A stretch of DNA of 31,713 nt from Hemicentrotus pulcherrimus (lineage: Eukaryota > Echinodermata > Echinoidea > Camarodonta > Strongylocentrotidae). The DNA lies in the NCBI GenBank assembly GCA_003118195.1, contig BEXV01000651.1, positions 152,054 to 183,766 on the forward strand, given 5' to 3'. Both the position numbers and the translations under genes were made by a program. Shown here in pieces: positions 1-11,365 of the stretch (the stretch's first letter is position 1; the number at the start of each line of letters is the position of its first letter). The notes under the pieces were generated by a model. That model searched no databases, had not been told where the DNA came from, and saw only the letters and a program-made list of their open reading frames with translations.

Positions 1-809
1 TCATTCCCATTCAATATTTTACATTTTGCAAATTAAGTATTAAGATACAACATATTCCCTTCTCTTTTATCAGTTACGAACAACATAATGAAACAAGCTA
101 ATGCAAAGATAACTATTATACATATAAATATTTGTAATACTTCTTCTTACAACATTTCTGGTTCATCAGAGTCCGTACGTTCTCTTCAATCCTTTTTCCT
201 TGGCCTAATCAAGTTTTGCCATCACCTTAATTCTGATCTCATACTATTAGTATTATCTTCTTCGTCATAATTCTCTCACCTTTGTCGTCCGTTACCTTCC
301 TTTCATTTAGTTTCTTACATTATATTAACTTTGTCCTTCTTAAATCGCTTTTTTAAATTTCTCTTTTATTTTCCTGAAGTGTTACTTTCTTCTGATGTGA
401 CAATACAAATAGCAGTAACCATGGAAATAATGGAAGAATCCTGGATCGATGATAAACAGGCTTAGACCTACAACATCGTGTATTAAAGTTAAATAAGTAA
501 GTTATTAATTAAGATGATTTAATTAAAAACTTACCATGAAAGAACTAATCAGCCTCAAGAGTTGTTAAACGGATCTTGCAGATCTGTCAATGCACTAAAT
601 CACGCTAGTATATATCCATGGATCCTGATCAGTTATACAGCATTCCGTTTGGTAAAGTGATCGACTGTACTGGAAGTTGGCTTCAATAATGCTTGTCTAT
701 ATTTTAGTTGCAGCCTCAGGGAGCACACACCGTTGTTTGCTTTTAGTCTGAGGGTATACAATTAAGTCGTGCATTTGCTCATGCAGACCGCTATTGTCCT
801 ATTACGCAA
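1..809. other. Intergenic, no gene recognised
   Basis: AT-rich sequence. Open frames here are short, lack splice-site context and resemble no family I know. I see no RNA gene, tandem array or long inverted repeat in this stretch. Confidence 0.6.
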
Positions 810-920
810 GCGAATGACGTCAAGGGTGAATTTATAAGCATGTATATGTAAATAGGCCATTTTCGTAATGTAATTAACCAAATTTAATGCATACGTCTTT
901 GTGAAGTGCCTCAATACAAA
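810..920 (+). repeat. Direct repeat, copy A (pairs with 1906-2013)
   Basis: This 111-bp block recurs at 1906-2013 in the same orientation with about ten differences. Both copies start with GCGAATGACGTCAAGGGTG, share TAAATAGGCCATTTTCGTA in the middle and end with CAATACAAA. Each contains the palindrome TGACGTCA. Copy starts are 1,096 bp apart. It could be a dispersed repeat present twice or the footprint of a local duplication. Confidence 0.85.
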
Positions 921-1905
921 ACGTAATGGTATGCTCATTTGGGGGCGCTATAGAGCCATAGAAGAGCCGGGCTGGGTTGATTAATGGTACGATTATTAGT
1001 TTGACTTTGTATTCACCTAATCACCTAAAAGTTAAATAGCATTATGTTTCCAATAGTATGCCGGTAACGGGTAAACAACCCCTGGGTTTGAATTCTTGCT
1101 TTAGATTACAGTGTTCATTTCGAAAAGCACGTTGGAAATGCATTCCTACTTTATAGAGATTATATACGTTTCTTCCTCCTTACTTTAATTCGCAAAGAAG
1201 CGTCATTACTTTGTACATGGTCTTAAAATTCTTTCTACGAGTGCTGTGCAATATTTGAACTACTACTTGTGATATAATATATTATGTTGCTAGTATCGGT
1301 ACTCAACACGTGTATCAACAGGTGAAACCTATTTTCTATTTCTTTCATTTAGGTGATTAAATTCCCTAAAGACTCCTCCCATTTCTGTCGGGGACTATAG
1401 ATCAGATAACAATCATCTATTATATACTTTGTCATTGCTTATAATTAATTAAAGGTATAACTCCTCTCTTCATTGGTCGGATGGCCTAAGGGTAATTTGA
1501 TATATCCCGTCTTGTAATTGGATGACTTCGTAAGAGTCCTCCTGGTCCTCCTGGCAATATGTATTATCTAAACCTCATCGGGTGCCGCGGTATTTAAATG
1601 CGAGGTGCGGGATTTTGAAGTCAGTTTTTTAGTTGATATTATTTGAGAGTAGATATTATTTGAGAGTTTATTTGATTCCTTTAAAATGTTTAGTAGGATG
1701 GGCCACCAGCCTCTGAGAGAAGCAGCTTATTTACAATGTTTATATAATAATACTCTTCGTTTGCAACGATTGGAGCTTCGGCTGACTTATATATTTAATA
1801 AAGTGGACTTCAACTGTAATTCAGAGCTTCTTGTGTTTTCATTTATATTCGAACTTGTCATCTTCAACTCATTTACTGGCCCACCAAGCATTATAATAGA
1901 ACTGA
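921..1905. other. Spacer between direct repeats; no gene recognised
   Basis: No convincing coding region. It has a TATA-like TATTTAAAT at 1591-1599, a short tandem duplication of GATATTATTTGAGAGT near 1636-1670 and an AATAAA at 1797-1802. Promoter-like then poly(A)-like order recalls a solo LTR, but I could not find TG...CA ends with a matching target duplication, so this is not called as an LTR. Confidence 0.35.
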
Positions 1906-2013
1906 GCGAATGACGTCAAGGGTGCATTCATAAGCATGTACATGTAAATAGGCCATTTTCGTACAAGTAACCAACTTTAATGCATACGTCTTTGTGAAGT
2001 GCTTCAATACAAA
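1906..2013 (+). repeat. Direct repeat, copy B (pairs with 810-920)
   Basis: Second copy of the block at 810-920, with a small deletion in the middle and scattered substitutions. It is followed within 20 bp by the long hairpin at 2031-2167. Copy A has no such hairpin after it, so the hairpin is not part of the repeated unit. Confidence 0.85.
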
Positions 2014-2030
2014 TATTTTATATATTTTAA

Positions 2031-2167
2031 GAATAATAGTATTTCAATAGACAGAATCCGAACTGCATTCATTATTTGTTGCCAGGTTAGACAAACATTA
2101 TGGCTTGACCTACCTAGCAACACTTAATACATGCAGTTGCATTCTGACTATTGAAATACTATTATTC
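2031..2167. repeat. Long imperfect inverted repeat (fold-back/MITE-like)
   Basis: Outer arms GAATAATAGTATTTCAATAG (2031-2050) and its near-exact reverse complement ending at 2167 pair. Weaker pairing continues inward through the GTTGCCAGGT region (about 2079-2088) against 2113-2122. Total arm length is about 58 nt with a short loop. Short ATATTTTAT blocks outside both arms suggest that the pairing once extended further. There is no coding content; a small non-autonomous DNA element is the simplest reading. Confidence 0.75.
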
Positions 2168-2204
2168 CTATCAGGTGAATAAAATATTCTGTATAGGGCG
2201 CGTT

Positions 2205-3135
2205 TAAAGATGGGTGGAAAGGGGGACACTTATCAGGAAATTAAAGGAGCATGTGCCAAAGTGCAATGAGTAATTATCAGATGTGAAAATGGGGCACTAA
2301 CCCTTGTAAAGGGGCACTCGATCACCAGGGATGAAGAAAAAAAATCAGTCATGAGAATAGGAAATGGGCATTTGTCGACGGAAAGGGGCCCTGCTCAGAT
2401 TTTGATAGAGGCATTTATAAGATATTATTATATATTGTTAGAAGGGAAATTATCAGAGGTGAAAAGAGGCACTTATCTCGCCTTAAAAGGGGCAATGAAG
2501 AGATATGAAAAGGGGCACTTATGTGAATGAAAAAGGGGCACTTGTAATGAAGTAAAATGTGCATTGATTAGAATAAAATGGGCACCGATCAGATTTTAAA
2601 GGGGCATTTATCGGAGGGGATGGGGCGCTTATCTGAAGTGAAAAGGGCACATGTAAAAATATGAGGTGCGCTGATCCGAGCAAAGGTTGGTATTAAAAGG
2701 GGGAAGGGGCACTTCTTACAAAGGAAAAGGGGCAGTTGTCAAAGTAAAAGAGTCCCGTACCTCTCAGATTTAAATATATGACAATTATCAGAGGTATAGG
2801 AGGCACTTATCAAAAGTGGAAAGAGGCACTTCTCGTACCTAAGTAAGGGCACTTACTAGAGATTAAAAAGGGCACTTATAAGAATGGAAAATGGACATTA
2901 CTGCAATGAAAAATGGGAATTTTTCCAAAGGAAAAGCGGCACGTGTCTTAATAAAAGGGGCACTTATCAGAGTTGAAAGGGGGAAGGGGCACTTTTACTT
3001 ATTATTAGGGGCACTTGTCAAAGTAAAAGGAGCACCATTCCTAGGTAAAAAGGGGCACTTCTTAAAAAGTTAAAGGGGCACTTTTCCTATATAAAAAGGG
3101 GCACTTTTCGGATTAATGAAAAATTGTGGCACTGT
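2205..3135 (+). repeat. Degenerate interspersed array, unit AAAAGGGGCACTTATCAGA
   Basis: About 30 variants of GGGGCACTTAT occur in one orientation, each joined by 10-25 nt of A/G-rich sequence (often AAAAG before and CAGA after). Spacing is irregular, so it is not a clean minisatellite. The open frame at 2891-3073 is a translation of the repeat (repeated Gly-His-Phe-Leu) and not a gene. The array ends about 270 bp upstream of the TTC32 start codon. It may be an old satellite or minisatellite degraded by mutation. Confidence 0.85.
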
Positions 3136-3197
3136 TTTGGGGTTAGGGTGCATCGAGGCATGGCAGAGGCCGGATGAAATATCTTAACTTCATTCAC

Positions 3198-3300
3198 AAA
3201 TTTTCTTCTTCTTCTCCTCCTTTTTTTCTCCCCTTTCTTCTTTTTTTTTTCTCCTTTTTTTCCCCCTCAATCTCTTCTTATTTCTTTCTCTCCTATATAA
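3198..3300 (+). repeat. Polypyrimidine tract
   Basis: Roughly 100 bases of nearly uninterrupted C/T (TTCTTCTTCTCCTCC and T-runs) lie between the GGGGCACTTAT array and the TTC32 first exon. Such tracts are common near invertebrate promoters. No functional claim is made. Confidence 0.7.
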
Positions 3301-3404
3301 TTTCCAACTTCGCTTAGCTTTCCATACCGGTACTTGGATTTATAACACGCCAAAAGAGGCTAGCACTGTAGCAATTTCTGATTAGATCTAGAGTCTAAAC
3401 GAAA

Positions 3405-5929
<2,525 letters not shown>

Positions 5930-6073
5930 CACGTCTACAAAATGAGAGAGAAAGGAGAGTGATGTATGTGTGCCTATGCAAGAAATGAGAAGAACATTTA
6001 GATTGAGAGCAACAGGGAATGAGGGGAGATAGAAAAGGGATAGTAGAATGATCAAGATATATATCTATATATT

Positions 6074-6213
6074 TGTGTATGTGTGTGTGTGTGTACACAT
6101 ATATAAAGACAGATAGAAAGAGAGAGCAAGAGCAAGAAAGGGGATCGGATAAGGAAAGATGCCAGAGAAAGAGAAGGGAAAGGATGTAATGAACACACAC
6201 ACACACACACACA
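6074..6213. repeat. Two dinucleotide microsatellites, (TG)n then (CA)n
   Basis: A TG-rich run at 6074-6094 and a CA run at 6192-6213 are separated by A/G-rich sequence. They lie in the presumed TTC32 3' UTR or just beyond it. Minus-strand open frames across them with Cys-Val runs are repeat translations. The two runs are complementary and could pair. Confidence 0.9.
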
Positions 6214-6768
6214 TACCTCTGAAGTAGATACAGTCCATAAAATAGTCAACAATTTGAGCGACATCGGTAAAAGATGTTGCCCAAATTGGCTACATACTGT
6301 GTTTGTGAACATGGTTACTAATGGTTACAATGTAGTCTGGGTCTTGGACTTACATGTATTATCTTCATCTACATCAAGCAACACATGAATTCTGAGTTAT
6401 GTTCAGATTGTTTACACACAGCCTATTTTTCTATTCTTATCTATTTTATCTCATTGTATGAAAAACTCAAAATGTATATTTGGAAGCAATATTTAGATGT
6501 TGTATAAGTCTTTCAGTACATCCTTTGTGAAAGAATTTTTTCTGAATCATGTTGTGAAAAAAACTTTTTAGTTAAGTTCTGCAATATCTTGTTTTCTTTT
6601 CTCTACATATAACTTTACAACTTTGCAGGAAGAGTGCAAAGGATTTACATTACTGATATGTGTATGTAGTAAATCAACAGATTTGTAATACTTCATGTCT
6701 TAGCTTTTAGATTACAGTACTTATTCACTGATTTCTTTATAGAAATCAACTCAATCAATCGTCTTCAA

Positions 6769-6833
6769 ATCTCTCAATGTCTTTAAATTTAAGACATAAA
6801 GACATATTTGAAATTTGTTCAATTGAGAGATTC
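6769..6833. repeat. Small stem-loop downstream of TTC32
   Basis: AATCTCTCAAT at 6769-6779 pairs exactly with ATTGAGAGATT at 6823-6833. The loop contains a further near-palindrome around TTTAAATTTAA. It may lie in the TTC32 3' UTR, whose end I cannot place because no clear AATAAA with a downstream GT-rich element is visible. Confidence 0.5.
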
Positions 6834-6852
6834 TATTTTGTAGAATTTAGTT

Positions 6853-6936
6853 TTAAAAAAGGAGCTCTAAACCAGTGCAGCTGAATGTAATTTGTACTAA
6901 AAGCTGCGCTATATGAATTTATTATTATTATTATTA
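6853..6936 (+). mobile_element. Probable SINE/LINE-type 3' tail ending in (ATT)n
   Basis: The segment has an AGCTGCGCTATATGAATTTATT core followed by an ATT repeat. A GCGCTATATAAAT-like sequence ending in ATT repeats is, from memory, a common tail of retroposon families in marine animals. No tRNA-like head is evident upstream, so this would be a 5'-truncated copy. Confidence 0.4.
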
Positions 6937-8816
6937 GAGAACATTATGATGCTATACATATAATATATAATTCTTAAATGTTTTCAATTTTATGAAAATG
7001 TTGTATTTTCTACGTAGTAGTGGGCAAAGTGACATCCAAATACTCCTTTAAAGTCATGGGATTGCATTGTGAAAGAAACGTTGTGGAATCGATCAGAAAA
7101 GGTTGATCATCTAGCATATAAGTATTGGTGTGTACTGCAAGGTTCTGGAATCATCAAAATGATAAGAAATTTGGCCAAATCTTGGCAAAGTTACAAGTAC
7201 TGTACACAGAATGATGTACATGGGACTACACGAGCACATGGCGAAAAAATCCCCCCCCCGATTTTTACGTATTTTATGTCATATTTAGAATATGAAGGCA
7301 TTTGAAGAGCCATGCTTTTCAAGGAACATGTTTAATTTGATGTTCTTCCACCCTTGCATAATAACAATGATGACGCTCACAAATTATTTTTTACCTCTTC
7401 CCAGAACTCAACCATCTCTTTAAGAAAGATGTATATGGGAGGGACTATACCGCACATGTGCGTTTATCTCTCACAGACCATGGATAAACTAGTTTACCAA
7501 ATATATCAATTAGTAGGGGGTTTCCCGGCAAATTTTTTATCATGTATTAGTCAAAACATATTGTTTCACATGATTGGTAATAAGAGCTTCCAATTCATTT
7601 TTTGATATTGGGGCTTTCCAATACTGGTCTTTACCTTTAACCCGAAGTTCAGATATGACGTGGTAAACCACTGCAGTTTCTTTAAAATGAGTAAATGTAT
7701 GGCGCAACAAAGGTAATGAGCTCTGTGTTAAAAGATACAGAAATGTGAAATGTAGTTACGTCATTAAAAAAAAAGCTGCAGGTACAGAGGCTCGACTACC
7801 CTAGTTCCTGTTAGAGACCCAACACCTTATTTATCATGCAGCATTCAAGGAATTTCTTCCTGCCAGATATCCATTTACACACCTGTGTCAAAGATGGCAA
7901 AATCAGACTTAATGTCTTGAACATTAAGTGAGCATGTTTTGTACAATCTTTATACATGCATCATTTGGAAATGTGAAGAAATATTTTTTCAATAAAAAGT
8001 GATAAATCAAACCTTTTCATGGCCATTCCTCTTTGAAGCAGAAAAAGTACAGAGATGACATGTGATGAATCAGGTTGAATGCAATAAAAATAGGATAAAG
8101 AGTGTTGTGGAAGTATTGAAGAAAAAAAAAAAAAGGTTAGGGGGTATATGCTTTTGAAGGAATAATGGTGAATGTGATCAAAATTTGTCAGAAATAGAAG
8201 TGTAGTGACTGTATCCAAAATGGAAAAAAAAATCCATTTTGATAAAGTGCATAAAAGAGGGAGGAACTTTTTTTTTTAATAGACATGACCATATTTGGTT
8301 TTAACATATCTTTTCAATGAGCATTATGCTGCATAATGAAATGAGCTAGAGTTGCACTATTTGAGGTTATGGGCAATAAGATGAATACCATAGTGACATC
8401 TCGGAAAGAACATGGTATGATAGATGTGTATGGTGAAAAGAGAAGCTCTCTTCCAATTAAAGAAATTAGGTTTCAGGAAAATTGGGGAAACTGGATGGTG
8501 TAGCATAATGTGTAAGAACTGTTTACACCCCCTCAAATAGACATTAGCAATGGAAAAAATACATGTACAATGTAGTGTTCTTTTTTTATTCTATACTACA
8601 TTATGATTAATTATCAGTGCATTATACTCTATCCCTCATTGTATCTTGAAATATAAACTGTACCCTTCTATATCCCTCCCTCCTATCTCCTAATCTCACT
8701 GCATCTTTACTTCAAAGTTAGCTTTGCATATTTTCTGTATAGACTATTGCCTCACACATCCCTTTTTTTTAACAATTCTGTAAATAATTTGCCATTGAAC
8801 TTGGACAGTGCATATA
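6937..8816. other. Intergenic, no gene recognised
   Basis: Short frames without homology or splice context. A C-run lies near 7251-7259, A-runs near 8123-8135, and there is a small hairpin at about 8215-8241 (CAAAATGGA, A-run, TCCATTTTG). Nothing supports a gene. Confidence 0.6.
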
Positions 8817-9030
8817 TCTTACTTGTCTCCCTATATCTTTTACTCTTCTCTTTCAATCTCTCTCCATCTCTCTCCCTGTCTTTCTTGCTCAGTATCTCTC
8901 AGTAAATATCTTCCATATCCCTCTTTTGTTCTCTCGCCTGCCCCCTTCTTCTCCCCCACCCCTCCTCTCTCTCTTTCTCTCTCTCTGTATGTCCTAATCT
9001 ATCTTTTTCTTTCCTCTCAGTATTACTAAC
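8817..9030 (+). repeat. Pyrimidine-rich (CT/TCTC) low-complexity tract
   Basis: More than 200 bases are dominated by CTC, TCT and CCT steps. The Ser/Leu/Pro-rich plus frame and the Arg/Glu-rich minus frame are both composition artefacts. Confidence 0.8.
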
Positions 9031-10077
9031 TCTCTTTCTCCCCAAAATGGTTACATCATTATTTATTATATTGTAGATGAGCAAGACTCCTCCAAAAACA
9101 AAACTTGTCAAAAGATAACAATCCTTTTCTTGAGGATTTTTGTTTGTTTCATAAATAAAATGGTTGATTTGCCCAAAGCTTCATCTCCAGAACCATCATT
9201 GGTAGTGAAAAATTGCTCATAACCTTCAAGCAACTGTATTCTAAAAAATAAAATATTATACTTTGCTCAGAACTAATTTCATGCGATGAAAAACAGACCT
9301 CCATTTGAAATTCATTTACAAAAGATTTATTTAAGTAGTTTTGATGGCTTTCCGTCTCCATCAAATTTCAAATAGTACTTGAAGTACTAGTAATAGAAAT
9401 GTAGGTTCATAACATATATTCTTACATGCTTGGCAGATAAAAAGTACATGATACATTTATAATACAAAATATTTCATTTTCTAAAATAGGGATATACAAT
9501 GTACCAGTTTCTTGGTACTACTACATTAACCTTTTAAAAACAAAGCAGACACGACACATATATAACATTTTAAAAGTCAAGAGATTTTGCCTTGAAATAT
9601 AATAAGAGATGTAGAACTATTAAATCAAACAAGAGAAAAACATTTCCCCCATTATTCCCCAAAAATAAATTGATAAATTACCACAAAAAGTAGAAGCATA
9701 TATTGAAGTAACAGTACCGGCACATTATGAACCTCCATAACGTTGCATATTGAGCAAAGAGTAGACTATTTCAATGCTTTTCAGGGCTTCTAGTTTGCAC
9801 TACAATCTCCAATTGTTTTGGTTTATCTGTATAAAAAGTAAGCTATTTGTCAAAATGCCAGGCTAATTTAGGGTGAAGATAAACTCAAGACTTATTTTTT
9901 GATCATGGCATGCTGCACACACACATTTGACGATGGCATAACCCATACTAAGAGCTATGTACATGATTTAATGCAGGAATCACTCATATCAAGTCTAGTC
10001 CAGCAAATTTTAGCCAATACAATTATTTTTGATACCTCCATTCTTAGCAAGGATTTGCCAGTCAAGGCACAAAAGGA
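9031..10077. other. Intergenic, no gene recognised
   Basis: AT-rich, without any recognisable coding, RNA or repeat structure up to the TTAA element that starts at 10078. Confidence 0.55.
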
Positions 10078-10693
10078 TTAAAGATGCTCAAGCTTGGGTA
10101 TATAGAGGGCAGCACACGGACATGCGATACCTATGCCATCTTGCGAACTTTTCATGCACGGGAGTGTTATATCAGTTGGCTCAGTGTTATGTAGTGATCG
10201 CCGACTTCCCTTTTTCATGCTTTTTAGTCATGCTGCGCCCAATTCATCCCAAGATTCAATTGACTGTTTGTAATTTAGTTTTAAAATATCAAATTTATTG
10301 ATATGTGATTAATTAAATACATATAAAAATGCAAATTATTACAGTTGTGTAAAATATATTTTTTAACAATTTAATCTTGAAAGTTTTATCTGATATTTGA
10401 TGGGAATTTGAACATTACAATATGTATTATGGTCAATGTCCGGGCGTTGTTAGATCAGGTTTAGCAAACGCGCAACGTAAACGTACATGATCTCACTTCG
10501 TATGCCCTGTAGACCTAGCTGCACTGCAAATATTTGTGCAGACTACCTACATGTATGACTGTTTTATGTACAATCATAATTGTATACGCGCGGTTCTCCA
10601 AAACCGCTCCAATGTACACACCGAGTTTCCTTCGGGAGATTATGGCGGTGTCCTTGTGCTGCCCTTTATAAACCCAAGCTTGAGCATCTTTAA
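10078..10693. mobile_element. Non-autonomous DNA transposon, TTAA target site (Kolobok or piggyBac type)
   Basis: Terminal inverted repeats of about 45 bp begin TTAAAGATGCTCAAGCTTGG at 10078 and end at 10693 with the reverse complement; I count three differences between arms. The outermost TTAA at each end (10078-10081, 10690-10693) fits the TTAA target duplication shared by the piggyBac and Kolobok superfamilies. The roughly 525-bp interior has no transposase-like frame, so the element would need a transposase in trans. Close similarity of the arms suggests a fairly recent insertion. Assignment between the two superfamilies is open. Confidence 0.8.
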
Positions 10694-11020
10694 GAGGAAT
10701 CTTGCCTATAAGCTTTCTTCTCCGAGACTCAATCTGTTCACCATACCTGCCTCAATACTTATCACAGTGACCTTAAAAAGGATGGGTTATTTTGGTGGAT
10801 TCCAACCCCCCTCCCCTGGATCTCAGCCATGAAGTGACAACAAATTCTGACACAGGACACATAGATGAGGTATCCTCTAAGCCCCTGAAGTTTCATAGTT
10901 ATATCCCAACCAGTTATGGGATTATTACTACTTATAAGATAATGACGTGGATCCTAATCAAATGATTGGTTAAGGGCGTACACATGACCAGGCATTTATT
11001 TTGCCTTACAAGTAATTTTG

Positions 11021-11062
11021 ATAATGACCGGTCATTATGAAATGTTAATGACAGATCATTAA
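11021..11062. promoter_or_regulatory. Paired palindromes ATAATGACCGGTCATTAT and TTAATGACAGATCATTAA
   Basis: The first (11021-11038) is a perfect 18-bp palindrome. The second (11045-11062) is a palindrome with a 4-bp centre, and both share AATGA/TCATT arms. TGACC/GGTCA resembles nuclear-receptor half sites, but that is only a resemblance. The position is beyond the 3' end of the Death-TIR gene. Confidence 0.35.
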
Positions 11063-11144
11063 TAATATCATGTTATACAGCATCATTTTATAAAACAAAT
11101 ATAACATAATCCATTAAAACAAATAATACATATCATTTTGTTCA

Positions 11145-11264
11145 GGCATTAGCAACATTTCCCACACTCTGTACCTTCAAAACAGTCCAAACACCCTCAG
11201 GTATCGCCTTGGGCGTTTTAGACTGTTCCAAAGGTACCTTGTGTGGGTAATTCTTACTAATGCC
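11145..11264. repeat. 120-nt hairpin just downstream of the Death-TIR stop codon
   Basis: Arms 11145-11196 and 11211-11264 pair over about 52 nt at close to 80%, including GGCATTAG, CCCACAC, GTACCTT and AACAGTC blocks, with a 14-nt loop. It starts about 100 nt past the stop codon at 11366 and so probably lies in the 3' UTR of that gene. It could be a MITE, a miRNA-type precursor or a dsRNA/ADAR target; sequence alone does not decide. Confidence 0.7.
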
Positions 11265-11365
11265 CTCACTGCAGTGTATCATTTGCATAATATTAATATA
11301 CATATTCACATATTGGCAATTCTACACTGTGTACAGTACATACTTTGTGTTACACATAGATCTGT

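Noticed and set aside
1084..1110. Possible tRNA T-arm (GGGTTTGAATTC)
   Set aside because: No matching acceptor stem, A-box or anticodon arm could be assembled around it.
810..2013. Terminal repeats of a small LTR retrotransposon
   Set aside because: Identity extends past possible TG and CA ends on both sides, no target duplication matches, and there is no primer-binding site or coding remnant.
2205..3135. CRISPR-like array
   Set aside because: Units are degenerate, spacing is irregular, linkers resemble each other, and the context is a eukaryotic genome with introns.
8808..9111. Ser/Leu-rich and Arg/Glu-rich small proteins
   Set aside because: Both come from a CT-rich tract read on opposite strands; no initiation or splice context.
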